A stretch of 64,000 nt of DNA from Pseudanabaena minima (GTDB lineage: Bacteria; Cyanobacteriota; Cyanobacteriia; Pseudanabaenales; Pseudanabaenaceae), in contig NZ_CP159508.1 of NCBI RefSeq assembly GCF_051131155.1, forward strand, positions 3,720,001 through 3,784,000, in the 5' to 3' direction. This document shows positions 1 through 9,321 of this stretch, one piece after another. Positions within the stretch are counted from its first letter, which is position 1; the number at the start of each line of letters is the position of its first letter. The notes below the pieces were generated by a model. The model made no database searches and had not been told where the DNA came from. It saw only the letters and a program-made list of their open reading frames with translations. A program made the position numbers and the translations under genes.

Positions 1-1
1 T

Positions 2-391
2 TCACCACTTTTGCCTGAAGATATGGATTGGGATTTTGTGTGTAAGCCCTACATCAAATCGGTCAAGAAACTTGTCCAGAACTCGGATAAGTTGCGCCCG
101 ATTTTTGAGGCGCAGACTTTGGACAAAATCGCCGATGCTACACAGGAATTAGCAGGAATTGCGCCAGCGTTTGATTTGGAGAAGTATGCGGAAGGGTTGC
201 GGGAGCAGTATGGCAACTTGAAGCTGGAATCTCTAGATACAAGGGGTTTAGCATTCCCGCAGAAATCTATAAGTTTTCAGATCGCCTTAATTGGAGAATG
301 CTATGCCCTAAACCTCACAACGCAGGGACAATTTATCTGTGAAGGCATAGAGGGCAGAGCATTTGCAGATCGATATTGTTGCGGGTTTTAA
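2..391 (+). pseudogene. 3' remnant of a NACHT-type NTPase gene, open at the left edge
   Basis: The reading frame is open to the left edge of the window, so the beginning is missing. Its first ~75 codons include AEGLREQYGNLKLESLDTRG, which resembles the linker that precedes the NACHT domain in large cyanobacterial STAND proteins (recognised from memory, not by search). After that point the family resemblance stops and the frame runs through a palindromic stretch to a stop at 389-391. No Walker motifs remain. The most likely reading is a NACHT gene truncated by insertion of a short repeat or by a deletion. The last ~45 residues are probably not native sequence. A short intact gene of unknown function is less likely. 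Confidence 0.45.
241..314. repeat. Imperfect inverted repeat at the break of the NACHT remnant
   Basis: GGGTTTAGCATTC (244-256) is imperfectly mirrored by GAATGCTATGCCCTAAACC (296-314), with about 40 bases between. The right arm carries a 6-base insertion. The element begins exactly where the upstream frame loses similarity to NACHT proteins, so it may be the insertion that broke that gene. It resembles small non-autonomous palindromic elements found elsewhere in cyanobacteria. Confidence 0.4.
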
Positions 392-658
392 AAATTGTGG
401 CGCAAATGTTTTGCCCCTTGTTTTCTTGAGATAACCTAACGTAAACATCGCTTCAACCTCATCTCGACTCATTTGGGGAAACTTGTACAGCAAAACTGTC
501 CCAATAAATTCCACCACCCTTTCTCGATCACCTTGCCCCACTCGTTCAGCTAACTGATGGGCTAAGGCGATGGTTTCCTTTTGGGGAGCAACAATCAACC
601 TCACAAGCCCTAAACTGCATGACTCAGCCTCTGGCAATTCATCCAAATATTTAGTCAA
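308..658 (-). pseudogene. Fragment of a DUF2887/Rpn-type (PD-(D/E)XK transposase-like) protein
   Basis: The segment LPEAESCSLGLVRLIVAP, followed by KETIALAHQLAERV and LYKFPQMSRDEVEAMF, matches the C-terminal half of the cyanobacterial DUF2887/Rpn recombination-promoting nuclease family as I remember it. Intact members are roughly 250-300 residues and have an N-terminal nuclease domain, which is missing here. The only available start is a TTG within 50 bases of the neighbouring CHAT gene. The C-terminal part after residue ~80 also departs from the family and overlaps the NACHT remnant on the other strand. I read it as a decayed gene trimmed at both ends. Confidence 0.5.
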
Positions 659-699
659 GGAACCAGTTTTTTGTGTCGTAAAGATATTGTAAATACTGC

Positions 700-3237
700 C
701 TACAATCCATTACCGATCGCAAAAAATGCTGACCAATAATTTGGATGATTATAGGTTTGAGAACGAATGAGTGATATTTGCGCTCGTTGTAATGCTTCTG
801 TAACCGTGACATCACCTTTTTGCAACTCTTTATAAAACGCTGCCATCAAAGCCTGTGTACCAGCATCATCAACCTTCCAGAGAGAAGCGATCGCCTGTTT
901 TGCTCCTGCTTTCTGCACTTGGTAGCCAAAACCTAAAATCTCCACTCCATCTCCCAGTTTCCCAACTCCTGTTTGACAGGCACTTAGGACAATTAGATCT
1001 ACATTCGGGATTTTCCAATCGATAATTTCATTGAGACGGATTTTGTCGCCATTGCCAAAGATAATGAAGGAATTCTCTGGTACACCAATGTTAAATTCAG
1101 CATGGGTGGCAAGGTGGATAATATTGTGATTTTTGAATTTTGATTCGATCGCTTGGCGGCTAAAGTTTTCTTCGGTTAAAGTAACTGAGTTTTGGAATGA
1201 ATTAGCGATCGCTTGAATTTCTGTAATCGTGGCAGGTAATGCGGTTTGTCCAAACTTTTGCTCACCTGCTTTACCACCAAAGGCTCCTGCGAGAATGCTA
1301 GGCTGGGATTTAGATTGGGGCACAAAGTCAGAGAGAATATAGGCAATCAGATTACTGACTCGATATTTTTCGATTAGCCACCGCTTGCCATCGTATAGCG
1401 CAGCCAACGGGACATATCGCAGTTGTCCATCGGCTGCGTAGAGAATTGTTTCTGCTTTGGCTTGGATGAGTTCAGCTTCGACAGGTTTAATCAACAAATT
1501 GTATAGTTCTCTCGCAGATTCTTGGACATCTTCAGAGCTAGTATCAAGGAGTCCACTTCTATAATCAATAATTAATTTTTCTAGTTTCTCTTGAGAAATT
1601 TTAACAGTACGACTAATGGGAATATTGTTATTAGAGAAGAGGATTAACTCTAAGCGATCGCGTAAAATTAGAGGATAAAGTAAGACTGTGCCTTGAGGAA
1701 TTTGTTGAAGATAGTCGGGAACTCGATTGATCTCTGATTTGGGAAGCTGTTGGATTTTGCTCGTAAGTTGGCTGTTAATTTCAGGAATATTCTCAAAGCT
1801 AGCTGCTAATAGCTTATCGCTAATAGCTTTCTCTAGCTCTAACATCCTCACGCCTTGAGCAGTTCGGTCATTGCCCTTAATATTTTTGAGATAGTCTTCT
1901 AGTTCTTGAACTTTAAGTAAATCTAGAACTTGGAGAGCTTCAACGACACGACCTTGCTTGAGCAAGAGATCTGCAAGATAACGATAGCGATCGGCGACTG
2001 TTTGTAAATAGGATTGACGATCTTCTTTACCTAGACTCCGAATATCTTTACGGATGGATTCTGTAATCCCAATGGAAGACTTATAGAAGGCGATCGCTAG
2101 GCTAGTCTGATTGAGATTAACGAGGGTAGCCGCAATCCCAGCATTGGCACTTGCTTCACCTTTGCGTTCACCTATTTGACGGACAACTACAAGATGCTGT
2201 TGATATAAATCTAGTGCTTTTTCATATTGTTTGAGCGCGTAGTAAGCATTGCCGAGGTTCCCTAATGTTGCACCTTCCGCTTGACGATCTTTGATAGTTT
2301 GCACAATCTCTAAGGTCTGCTGCAAATAATTGATCGCTTTTTGATGTTGACCGATCGCATTAAATGCATTGCCCAGATTCCCTAAAGCCGTTGCTTCTGC
2401 ATTGCGATCGCCGATTTGCTTGTAGATGACTAGAGCCTGTTGATAAACCTCAATCGCTTGCTGGTACTTGCTTAAATAGGCATAGGCATTACCTAGATTT
2501 TCCAAAGCCTTGCCTTCTCCACGGCGATCACCGATTGCTCTGACCAGAGTTAAGCTTTGCTGGAGCCAGTCTACAGCTTTTTGATACTGACCTAAATAGA
2601 CATAGGTATTACCAATATTGCCCATTGCATAGGCTTCTCCTTGGCGATCGCTAATATCTTTGGTTGCTGCTAGGTATTGTTGATAGAAGTCTAAGGCTTT
2701 TTGATATTCCCCCAGAGCCACGTAGTCATTGCCTAATAGCCCAAGAATTAGGCTTTCACCTTGGCGAGCGGCTATGTTACGCGCAAGGGCTAGTCCCCTT
2801 TGATGCTGGTCAATAGCCTTTTGATATTGTCCCAAAGCAAAATAAGCGGCTCCCAAATTGTTGAGAAGTTTCACTTCTAAATTAGGAATTCCCAATTGCT
2901 TAGCAATTTCCAGACTTTTGCTGAAAGTGTTAATGGCGCTATCGTATTGACCAAAAATCAAGTAGACATTACCGATCAATAGTTGAGTATTAGCTTGACT
3001 AGGATAGTCACCGATTTCTTGATAAATCTGTAACGCTTGTTCGGCAAATTGCAAGGCTTCACGGAACTGGCTCAATTGAGCTTGTTGCAGCCCTTGATTG
3101 AACAGGCGATCTGCTTCAAATTTGCGAGATTGAATAGACTGGGCTTGGGTAAGTATAGGTGTGAAAGTTAGATCAGTAGCTAATCCCACAAACCCGGTTA
3201 AAGTAAAAATTGCGATCGCATATAACTGTGAAGCCAT
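700..3237 (-). CDS. Secreted TPR-CHAT domain protein (845 aa)
   Basis: The protein has three parts: an N-terminal hydrophobic signal-like segment (residues ~1-33), about nine 40-residue tetratricopeptide repeats (~40-420), and a C-terminal CHAT domain (~560-845) of the caspase/separase clan. The catalytic dyad is visible: His712 in HLATHAEF and Cys754 in VLSACQTGVG. I chose the ATG at 3237 because AAAGGTGA lies just upstream and the signal peptide then starts cleanly; the frame stays open 27 codons further up. TPRs usually bind partner proteins and CHAT domains cleave them, but no substrate can be inferred here. The next gene upstream is a close paralogue in the same orientation, 125 bases away. 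Confidence 0.85.
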   Translation of the reverse strand: MASQLYAIAIFTLTGFVGLATDLTFTPILTQAQSIQSRKFEADRLFNQGLQQAQLSQFREALQFAEQALQIYQEIGDYPSQANTQLLIGNVYLIFGQYDSAINTFSKSLEIAKQLGIPNLEVKLLNNLGAAYFALGQYQKAIDQHQRGLALARNIAARQGESLILGLLGNDYVALGEYQKALDFYQQYLAATKDISDRQGEAYAMGNIGNTYVYLGQYQKAVDWLQQSLTLVRAIGDRRGEGKALENLGNAYAYLSKYQQAIEVYQQALVIYKQIGDRNAEATALGNLGNAFNAIGQHQKAINYLQQTLEIVQTIKDRQAEGATLGNLGNAYYALKQYEKALDLYQQHLVVVRQIGERKGEASANAGIAATLVNLNQTSLAIAFYKSSIGITESIRKDIRSLGKEDRQSYLQTVADRYRYLADLLLKQGRVVEALQVLDLLKVQELEDYLKNIKGNDRTAQGVRMLELEKAISDKLLAASFENIPEINSQLTSKIQQLPKSEINRVPDYLQQIPQGTVLLYPLILRDRLELILFSNNNIPISRTVKISQEKLEKLIIDYRSGLLDTSSEDVQESARELYNLLIKPVEAELIQAKAETILYAADGQLRYVPLAALYDGKRWLIEKYRVSNLIAYILSDFVPQSKSQPSILAGAFGGKAGEQKFGQTALPATITEIQAIANSFQNSVTLTEENFSRQAIESKFKNHNIIHLATHAEFNIGVPENSFIIFGNGDKIRLNEIIDWKIPNVDLIVLSACQTGVGKLGDGVEILGFGYQVQKAGAKQAIASLWKVDDAGTQALMAAFYKELQKGDVTVTEALQRAQISLIRSQTYNHPNYWSAFFAIGNGL

Positions 3238-3362
3238 AACATCACCTTTGAAGTTACCAAATAATTGTATAGCGAAATCCCAACCCCAGAGGTGAATAGC
3301 GGTGCTTTGCGCCGTCATTCACCTCTAAGATTTATGTCCAGACTGGCAACAGCCATACATTT

Positions 3363-6026
3363 TTAAGAACCACTCCCAATCACAAAAAAGGCTGACCAAT
3401 AATTGGGATGGTTGTATTGTGGTGATTTGATCAGTGATACTTGCGCTCGGCGTAAAGCCTCAGCAATAGATACATCATCTTTTTGTATTTCTCTATAAAA
3501 GGCTTCCATTAAGACTTGTGTCCCAACATCATCGACTTTCCAGAGAGAAGCGATCGCTGATTTTGCACCAGCCTTTTTAACTTGATAACCAAAACCTAAA
3601 ATCTCTACTCCATCACCAAGTTTGCCTACCCCTGTCTGACAAGCGCTAAGGATGACTAGCTCAACATTCGGGATCTTCCAATCACTAATCTCATTGAGTC
3701 TAATTTTGTCACCATTCCCAAAAATGATAAACGAAGTTTCAGGCACGCCAACATTAAACTCAGCATGGGTTGCCAAGTGAATAATATTATGATTTTCAAG
3801 TAGAGCCTCCACAGCTTGGCGGCTAAACTTTTCCTCTTGAAGTGTAACTGAATCCTGAAAGGAACTAGCGATCGTTTGGACTTCTTTAATCGTGGCAGGT
3901 AATCCTGACTGCCCGAATCTTCTCTCACCGCCTTTGCCCCCAAATGCCCCAGCGAGAACACTAAATTCAGTCTTTGCTTTAGGAGAAAAGTCACTCAAAC
4001 TATAGGCAATGAGGTAGCTGATGCGATATTTTTCAATTAGCCAATGTTTACCATCGTTAGCCTCTTGATCGTATAAAGCAGAAAGGGGAACATAGCGCAA
4101 CAGTCCATCAGGAGCATAGAGAATCGTATCCGCTTTCGCTTGTTTCAGTTCTGATTCGATTGGTTTGATCAAGATATTATAAAGCTTTGATGCAGGCTCC
4201 CTAAAATCTTCAGAACTACGATCTAGCAATTCTGCTTTGAACTCTTCAATTAAAATCTTTAGATCATCCTGTTTGATATTTACAGTACGACTAATCGGCA
4301 GATTTCCCTGAGAAAAAAGCACTAGCTCGAGACGGTTTTCTAGAATGAGTGGATAGAACAGGACTGTGCCTTCGGGAATTTTCTTAAGATAGTCAGGAAC
4401 TTGATTCAGTTCTGATTTAGGAATTTGTTGAATCTGATTAGCTAATTGGCTATTTAACTTAGACATCTGCTCAAAATTAATTACCGAGAAATCCTTTATA
4501 AAAGCTTGCTCGACCTCCAATAGCCTTACTCCCTGAGATGTGCGATCAGTTCCCTTGATATTTTTGAGATAGTCTTCTAGCTCTTGGACTTTTAACAAAT
4601 CTATAACTTGCAATGCTTCCATAACCCGCCCTTGGGTTAGTAAGAGGTCGGCAAGATAGCGATAGGATTTTTCAATAGTTGATAGGTACGATTTCTGAGA
4701 TTCTTTGCTGAGTCCACTAATATTTTTGCGAATAGATTCCCGAACGTTAATCGATCGCTTATAAAAAAGAATCGATAGTTCTGTTTGCTTTTGTTGAGAG
4801 AAGAAAATGCCAAGATTATTTAATAAACGTCCTTCCCCAGCCCGATTACTAATTTGAATGGCAACGGCTAAAGATTGCTGGTAATAATCAAGGGCTTTTT
4901 GAAATTGTCCGAGTGAATTGTAGGCGATCGCTAAACTGTTGAGTGAACCGCTTTCTCCATCACGATCACCTATTTGTTTGGCAATTTCTAGAGCTTGTTG
5001 ATAATTGGCGATCGCTGTTTGCGTATCTCCCAGAGAACGATAAGCTCCACCAAGGTTGTTGAGGGCGCGTCCTTCTGTATTACGATAGCCGATTTGCCGA
5101 GCAATCACCAAAGCTTGCTGGAAGTATCCGATCGCTTTGGGATATTGTTTAAGGCTATTGTATACATTGCCAAGATTATTGAGAGCGTCAGCTTCGCCAC
5201 TCCGAGCGCCCACTTGCTTTTTAAGATCTAACGATTGCTGATAATAATCAATCGCCTTTTGGCTCTCACCCAGAACACTATAGGCAGCACCAAGAGTATT
5301 CAACGCATCAGCTTCACCATTGCGATCGCCGATTTCCTTTTTGATGGCTAAGGATTTCTGATATTGCTCAATGGCAGTTTGATACTTACCAAGTCCATCG
5401 TAGGCAATGCCAATGGCTATATACAAATCTGATTCTCCATCGCGATCATCGATTTCTCTCAAAATCGGCAGACATTTCTGATAGTATTCAACGGCTTTGT
5501 TATACTGTCCAAGCAGATTGTAGGCATTGCCAAGATTGCCTAGCGAACGACCTTCACCGTAGCGATCGCCTATTTGTTGTTTAAGGGCTAAAGCTTGTTC
5601 ATGGTACTCAATTGCTTTAGTGTACTGTCCGATCGCATAGTAGACATTGCCCAAATTCCCTAATGAGTTTCCTTGATTATCGCGATCGCCAAGTTTTTTG
5701 GCAACAGCTAGCGACTGCTGGTGATATTCAATTGATTTTGGATAATTTCCCAAAGAATTATACGTATTGCCAATGTTATTGAGTGCATTCCCTTCACCCT
5801 TAAGATTTTTGATTTCACGATAAATCTGTAGCGATTTCTCAAATACTCGCAATGCTTCCCGAAATTGGCTAACTCGATTTAACTGGTTCCCTCTTTCTAA
5901 AAGACGATCTGCTTCCGCTTTGCGATCTTCTACGGTTTGAGCTTGAATTCTTTCACTAATCACCATCTGCAATGGCAAGCAAGATAAAAAAGTTAACATT
6001 GCTAAACCAATAGCCATATTCTTCAT
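3363..6026 (-). CDS. Secreted TPR-CHAT domain protein, tandem paralogue (887 aa)
   Basis: It has the same architecture as the adjacent gene: a signal peptide (MKNMAIGLAMLTFLS...), about ten TPR units with the typical EYYQKxLxIxxxIGDRxGE pattern, and a CHAT domain. The catalytic residues are His754 (HLATHAEF) and Cys796 (ILSACQTGVG). The last ~330 residues are clearly alignable with the neighbour, while the number and sequence of TPRs differ, as expected after duplication and divergence of the recognition part. The start at 6026 is preferred because GAGG lies 8 bases upstream and the signal peptide begins with Lys. An ATG at 6047 in the same frame, preceded by AGGTGA, is a real alternative. 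Secretion is predicted only from the hydrophobic N-terminus. Confidence 0.85.
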   Translation of the reverse strand: MKNMAIGLAMLTFLSCLPLQMVISERIQAQTVEDRKAEADRLLERGNQLNRVSQFREALRVFEKSLQIYREIKNLKGEGNALNNIGNTYNSLGNYPKSIEYHQQSLAVAKKLGDRDNQGNSLGNLGNVYYAIGQYTKAIEYHEQALALKQQIGDRYGEGRSLGNLGNAYNLLGQYNKAVEYYQKCLPILREIDDRDGESDLYIAIGIAYDGLGKYQTAIEQYQKSLAIKKEIGDRNGEADALNTLGAAYSVLGESQKAIDYYQQSLDLKKQVGARSGEADALNNLGNVYNSLKQYPKAIGYFQQALVIARQIGYRNTEGRALNNLGGAYRSLGDTQTAIANYQQALEIAKQIGDRDGESGSLNSLAIAYNSLGQFQKALDYYQQSLAVAIQISNRAGEGRLLNNLGIFFSQQKQTELSILFYKRSINVRESIRKNISGLSKESQKSYLSTIEKSYRYLADLLLTQGRVMEALQVIDLLKVQELEDYLKNIKGTDRTSQGVRLLEVEQAFIKDFSVINFEQMSKLNSQLANQIQQIPKSELNQVPDYLKKIPEGTVLFYPLILENRLELVLFSQGNLPISRTVNIKQDDLKILIEEFKAELLDRSSEDFREPASKLYNILIKPIESELKQAKADTILYAPDGLLRYVPLSALYDQEANDGKHWLIEKYRISYLIAYSLSDFSPKAKTEFSVLAGAFGGKGGERRFGQSGLPATIKEVQTIASSFQDSVTLQEEKFSRQAVEALLENHNIIHLATHAEFNVGVPETSFIIFGNGDKIRLNEISDWKIPNVELVILSACQTGVGKLGDGVEILGFGYQVKKAGAKSAIASLWKVDDVGTQVLMEAFYREIQKDDVSIAEALRRAQVSLIKSPQYNHPNYWSAFFVIGSGS

Positions 6027-6152
6027 AGCCGAAACCTCATATTTCACCTAGACATTTAGCATAGATGTAGTCAAGACAAAAAGAGATTTGGTTACAAATT
6101 TGATAACAGCAAGCGATGGTTTGGCGTTTGCAGATCGAGATTTTGGTACATA

Positions 6153-6263
6153 TAGCTATAGCCACCTGTATCAGGACAAATCAAAACCCAAATAGTGTGA
6201 GGCGGCGCGAAGCGCCGCCTCACACTATTTGGGTTTAAGTCCTAACAAGAATGGCGACAGCTA
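6153..6263. repeat. Family A palindromic element, full length (111 bp)
   Basis: The ends are terminal inverted repeats (TAGCTATAGCCACC... and ...GGCGACAGCTA). The centre is a 53-base perfect hairpin (6184-6236) with the constant core GGCGGCGCGAAGCGCCGCC and outer arms AAACCC/GGGTTT. The copy at 26086-26197 is nearly its reverse complement. It lies between the second CHAT gene and the ccaS-like gene. No transposase is encoded, so it is MITE-like. Confidence 0.85.
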
Positions 6264-6288
6264 TAAAATTACCAATCAAAAGAGAATC

Positions 6289-6337
6289 AATCAAGATTGA
6301 GGAAGCGTTGCTTTGCAATGCTTCCTCAATCTTGATT
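6289..6337. repeat. Palindromic hairpin, 49 bp
   Basis: The arms AATCAAGATTGAGGAAGC and its complement pair around a GTTGCTTTGCAAT centre. It sits 26 bases from the family A element, in the 450-base gap downstream of the ccaS-like gene. It is a separate palindrome type whose function is unknown. Confidence 0.7.
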
Positions 6338-6392
6338 AGTTTTGGGTTTCAAGTAAATAAGTAGCTAGGCATAAATAAACTAAAAACTGAAA

Positions 6393-6427
6393 AGATTGTT
6401 CCGCCCGCTACGCGGGCGGAACAATCT
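6393..6427. terminator. GC-rich hairpin downstream of ccaS-like gene
   Basis: The perfect stem AGATTGTTCCGCCCGC closes on a TAC loop, about 50 bases past the stop codon of the minus-strand kinase gene. It could end that transcript, although there is no clean T-run on the minus strand, so it may equally be another dispersed palindrome. Confidence 0.45.
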
Positions 6428-6477
6428 CTGGTTTTAGGTTTTAATATGCTCTTTTACTTAGCTGTAATTATGGTGAT

Positions 6478-9126
6478 TTACTTAGCGAGTTCGTCATATC
6501 TCAAGGGAATAGTAATTATACAGGTTGTTCCTCGTTCAACTTCGCTATTGATCACAATATTACCTTGATGTAAATCCACACATTTTTTAACAACAACTAA
6601 ACCTAATCCAGTGCCAGAAATAGTTTTGACATTTTTTCCGCGATGGAACGGTTCAAACAGTTGCTTTTGATCTTCAAGTAAAATCCCAATCCCTTGATCT
6701 TGAACTTTGATGATGAAATTATCTAATTGAAACTCCAGAGAAAGAGAGATATCTCCACCCTGTGGCGAATACTTAATCGCATTAGAAAGTAAGTTAGAGA
6801 GCATCGATCGCAATAATTTTTCGTCCAGACAAACGTGCTGCGATTTACCATGGCAACTAAACGTAAGTTGATGTTGATTGCCAGCATTGAGTTTCATTTC
6901 TTCAATAAAATGTCGGCAATAAGCCTCCAGTGCGATGTTTTTGGGATTAAAGGCAAGTTTACCCGTTTCCGCCCGATTGATTGTCAAAATATCATCTAGC
7001 AATTGCACCATATTCCGCACAGCATCTTGAATGCGATGTAAATTGCGTAATCGCTTTTCTGTATTGTCCCACTCCTGTTGAGAATTTTCGAGAACTTGCG
7101 CTGCTGCTAGAGCCGTACTCAGAGGTGTGCGAAACTCATGGGAAGCCATTGAGAAAAATCTTGTTTTTAAAGCGCTTAGTTCTTTTTCGCGTTCTAAGGC
7201 AAGGTGGATTTCATCTAGACGTTTCCGTTCGGTAATATCGCGAGCATTCACCATCATTTGCATTACATCGGTACTATCGACAAAGGGCTGACTAATTGCT
7301 TCCAGAATTCGCCAAGTTCCATCTTGATGGCGATGGCGAAATTCAATGGTAAGTCGCGATTCCTGTGATGTGGTATCAGTCAAGCGATCAATCGAGATTG
7401 CCCAATCATCGGCATGAATAAATTCCTGTATATTTGCGCCCACGAGATCGGTAACGTCATAACCTAAGACCTTGCTTACCGAAGGACTAACATAGCTAAT
7501 TGTGCCATTGATATCCAGAATCATGATGATATCTAAGGCGTTTTCGATTAGCGATCGGAAGCGTTCTTCACTTTGGCGTAGCGCTTGCTCAACTTTTTTG
7601 CGCTCGGTTGTATCACGTTGCACTGCAATCCAATGTGTATACCAACCTTTAGCATCGGCGACTGGTACTAAACTAAACTCGTTCCAAAATTCTGAACCAT
7701 CTTTACGATAATTGATCACCTCAACGGTGATAGATTCCCAAACAGATAGAGCCTGACGAACTTTCTGAAGTTCTGCGCGATCAGTCTTGACACCTTGTAA
7801 AATCTTTGGCGTTTGTCCTAATACTTCGTGGGGATGATAGCCAGTAATGCTTGTAAAAGCCTCATTTACATAGATAATCCGATGTCCTAGTCCCTCAGTT
7901 GGTTCCGCTTCAGTAACAATGATCGCATCATTGGTATTGACTACAACCGATTGTAATAAACGCACTTGTGCCGCTTGCCGCTTTTGTTCTGTGATATCGG
8001 CAATCACCGCAACGATGCCATTAATTTGTCCATTATTGTCGGGCAGTGGCGCTGCCGAAAAGACGATATCGATCGCTGAACCATCTTTTCTCTGGCGAGT
8101 CATTTCCACTCTCGTATAGGTTTTGCCTTGCAGCAAACTACTTTGTAGAGTTGTCAAATCTTCTAATTGATCGTCTAATAAAATTGGGCAAGGATGATCG
8201 ATCACCTCCGTTTCTGTCCAACCAAACATTTGTTCTGCTGCGGGATTCCAAATCTTAACTTTCCCCTCTAAATCAAGCATGAAAATTGCCCTCGGCGAAG
8301 CATTAACAAGGGCTTGTAATGTTTCATTAGTGTGGCGCAGAGCAATTTCAGTACGCTGTCGTTCAGCAATTTCTGCTCTTAGGGACAAATTAACCGTTGC
8401 AAGTTCAGTGGTGCGTTGCTGGACACGCTCCTCTAGTTGCGTATTGAGATGTTGCAATTGCCGATACAGCTCTGATTGTTGAATAGCGATCGCTACTTGG
8501 GTAGCGAGTTGCGTCATTAGTTCCACTTCCCAGTTTTCCCATTGGCGAGGGCGATCGCATTGATGGGCAATCAATAGTCCCCAAAGGTAGGGCTGTGAGT
8601 TTTGTGAATGATCATTTTGATGATCATTTTGACGATTTTCCTGAATGATTGGTACTACTAACTTAGCTTGAACCCCAAATTGCTTTACAAAATTTGCCAG
8701 ACAGGATTCGATATTTGCCTGCTCGATATTAGCAATAGAGCGAGCCTTGCCCAATGAGTAAGCCTGATGATATTGCTTAGGAAAAACTTCGTCGGGAAAC
8801 ACTTGCCCTAAAATGCTGGGATATGGCGGTAAAACAGTTTCATGAATGGCGCTGCCAGTGCCATCATCCCAGAGGCGATAGATTAAGACGCGATCGGCTT
8901 GCAGAAATAGTTGAACTTCTTTAACCGTCGTGGCGAGAACTTGATCAAGATTGAGGGATTGGCGAATTTGATGGGCGATCTGCGTAACTAGTCTTTCGCG
9001 ATCGCTTTGCTTGCGTAATAATTTCTCAGTAAGACGACGGCGAATTCCCTCTTTGCTCCAGAAGAAATAACCGATCAACACAACCAGAAAATTAAGGCAA
9101 ACCCCAATCACATACAAACTGGTCAT
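6478..9126 (-). CDS. ccaS: CcaS-like cyanobacteriochrome histidine kinase (TM-GAF-PAS-PAS-PAS-HK)
   Basis: The order is an N-terminal membrane segment (~3-22), a GAF domain (~45-215), a coiled coil, three PAS/PAC units (~265-640), HisKA with phospho-acceptor His663 (SMASHEFRTP) and HATPase (NLLSNAIKYSP, GIGI, GTGLGL). Cys142 (ESCLANFVKQFGV) aligns with the bilin-binding Cys of CcaS-type GAF domains (Cys141 in Synechocystis CcaS, from memory). It is followed by Leu rather than His. The second-Cys motif DXCF reads DEVF, so two-Cys chemistry is not expected. A green/red light sensor is inferred, supported by the linked cpcL and ccaR-like genes. The ATG at 9126 is chosen over a TTG at 9168. A 12-bp tandem duplication adds QNDHQNDH to the GAF domain after the bilin region. 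There are three PAS units rather than the two of Synechocystis CcaS. Confidence 0.82.
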   Translation of the reverse strand: MTSLYVIGVCLNFLVVLIGYFFWSKEGIRRRLTEKLLRKQSDRERLVTQIAHQIRQSLNLDQVLATTVKEVQLFLQADRVLIYRLWDDGTGSAIHETVLPPYPSILGQVFPDEVFPKQYHQAYSLGKARSIANIEQANIESCLANFVKQFGVQAKLVVPIIQENRQNDHQNDHSQNSQPYLWGLLIAHQCDRPRQWENWEVELMTQLATQVAIAIQQSELYRQLQHLNTQLEERVQQRTTELATVNLSLRAEIAERQRTEIALRHTNETLQALVNASPRAIFMLDLEGKVKIWNPAAEQMFGWTETEVIDHPCPILLDDQLEDLTTLQSSLLQGKTYTRVEMTRQRKDGSAIDIVFSAAPLPDNNGQINGIVAVIADITEQKRQAAQVRLLQSVVVNTNDAIIVTEAEPTEGLGHRIIYVNEAFTSITGYHPHEVLGQTPKILQGVKTDRAELQKVRQALSVWESITVEVINYRKDGSEFWNEFSLVPVADAKGWYTHWIAVQRDTTERKKVEQALRQSEERFRSLIENALDIIMILDINGTISYVSPSVSKVLGYDVTDLVGANIQEFIHADDWAISIDRLTDTTSQESRLTIEFRHRHQDGTWRILEAISQPFVDSTDVMQMMVNARDITERKRLDEIHLALEREKELSALKTRFFSMASHEFRTPLSTALAAAQVLENSQQEWDNTEKRLRNLHRIQDAVRNMVQLLDDILTINRAETGKLAFNPKNIALEAYCRHFIEEMKLNAGNQHQLTFSCHGKSQHVCLDEKLLRSMLSNLLSNAIKYSPQGGDISLSLEFQLDNFIIKVQDQGIGILLEDQKQLFEPFHRGKNVKTISGTGLGLVVVKKCVDLHQGNIVINSEVERGTTCIITIPLRYDELAK

Positions 9127-9182
9127 ACTTTCAACTATCTCAATTGAGGATGTAATACAACCGCACAAATCTTGCAGGCTAA

Positions 9183-9300
9183 TACACTACTTTGCGTTCA
9201 AACCCAAACCAAGAGATTTTTTGAAAGGCTTGCCAAGCAAGCCTTTCAAAAAATCTCTTGTGGTTCGTTAAAAGAGTCTTGCCATGCAAGACTCTTTTAA
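9183..9300. repeat. Family B palindromic element plus adjoining hairpin
   Basis: The first hairpin (9210-9260) has arms beginning CAAGAGATTTTTTGAAAGGC. It is preceded by the family B end sequence TTTGCGTTCAAACCCAAACC. A second perfect hairpin (9268-9300, TTAAAAGAGTCTTG... and complement) replaces the usual right end. The pair fills the gap between cpcL and ccaS, so it could attenuate read-through between them. Confidence 0.75.
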
Positions 9301-9321
9301 GAATATTGAAGATTATAAGGT

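Noticed and set aside
9127..9168. TTG start that adds 14 residues to the CcaS-like kinase
   Set aside because: The extension is not conserved-looking and the ATG at 9126 begins cleanly before the membrane segment and gives Cys142 at the expected position.
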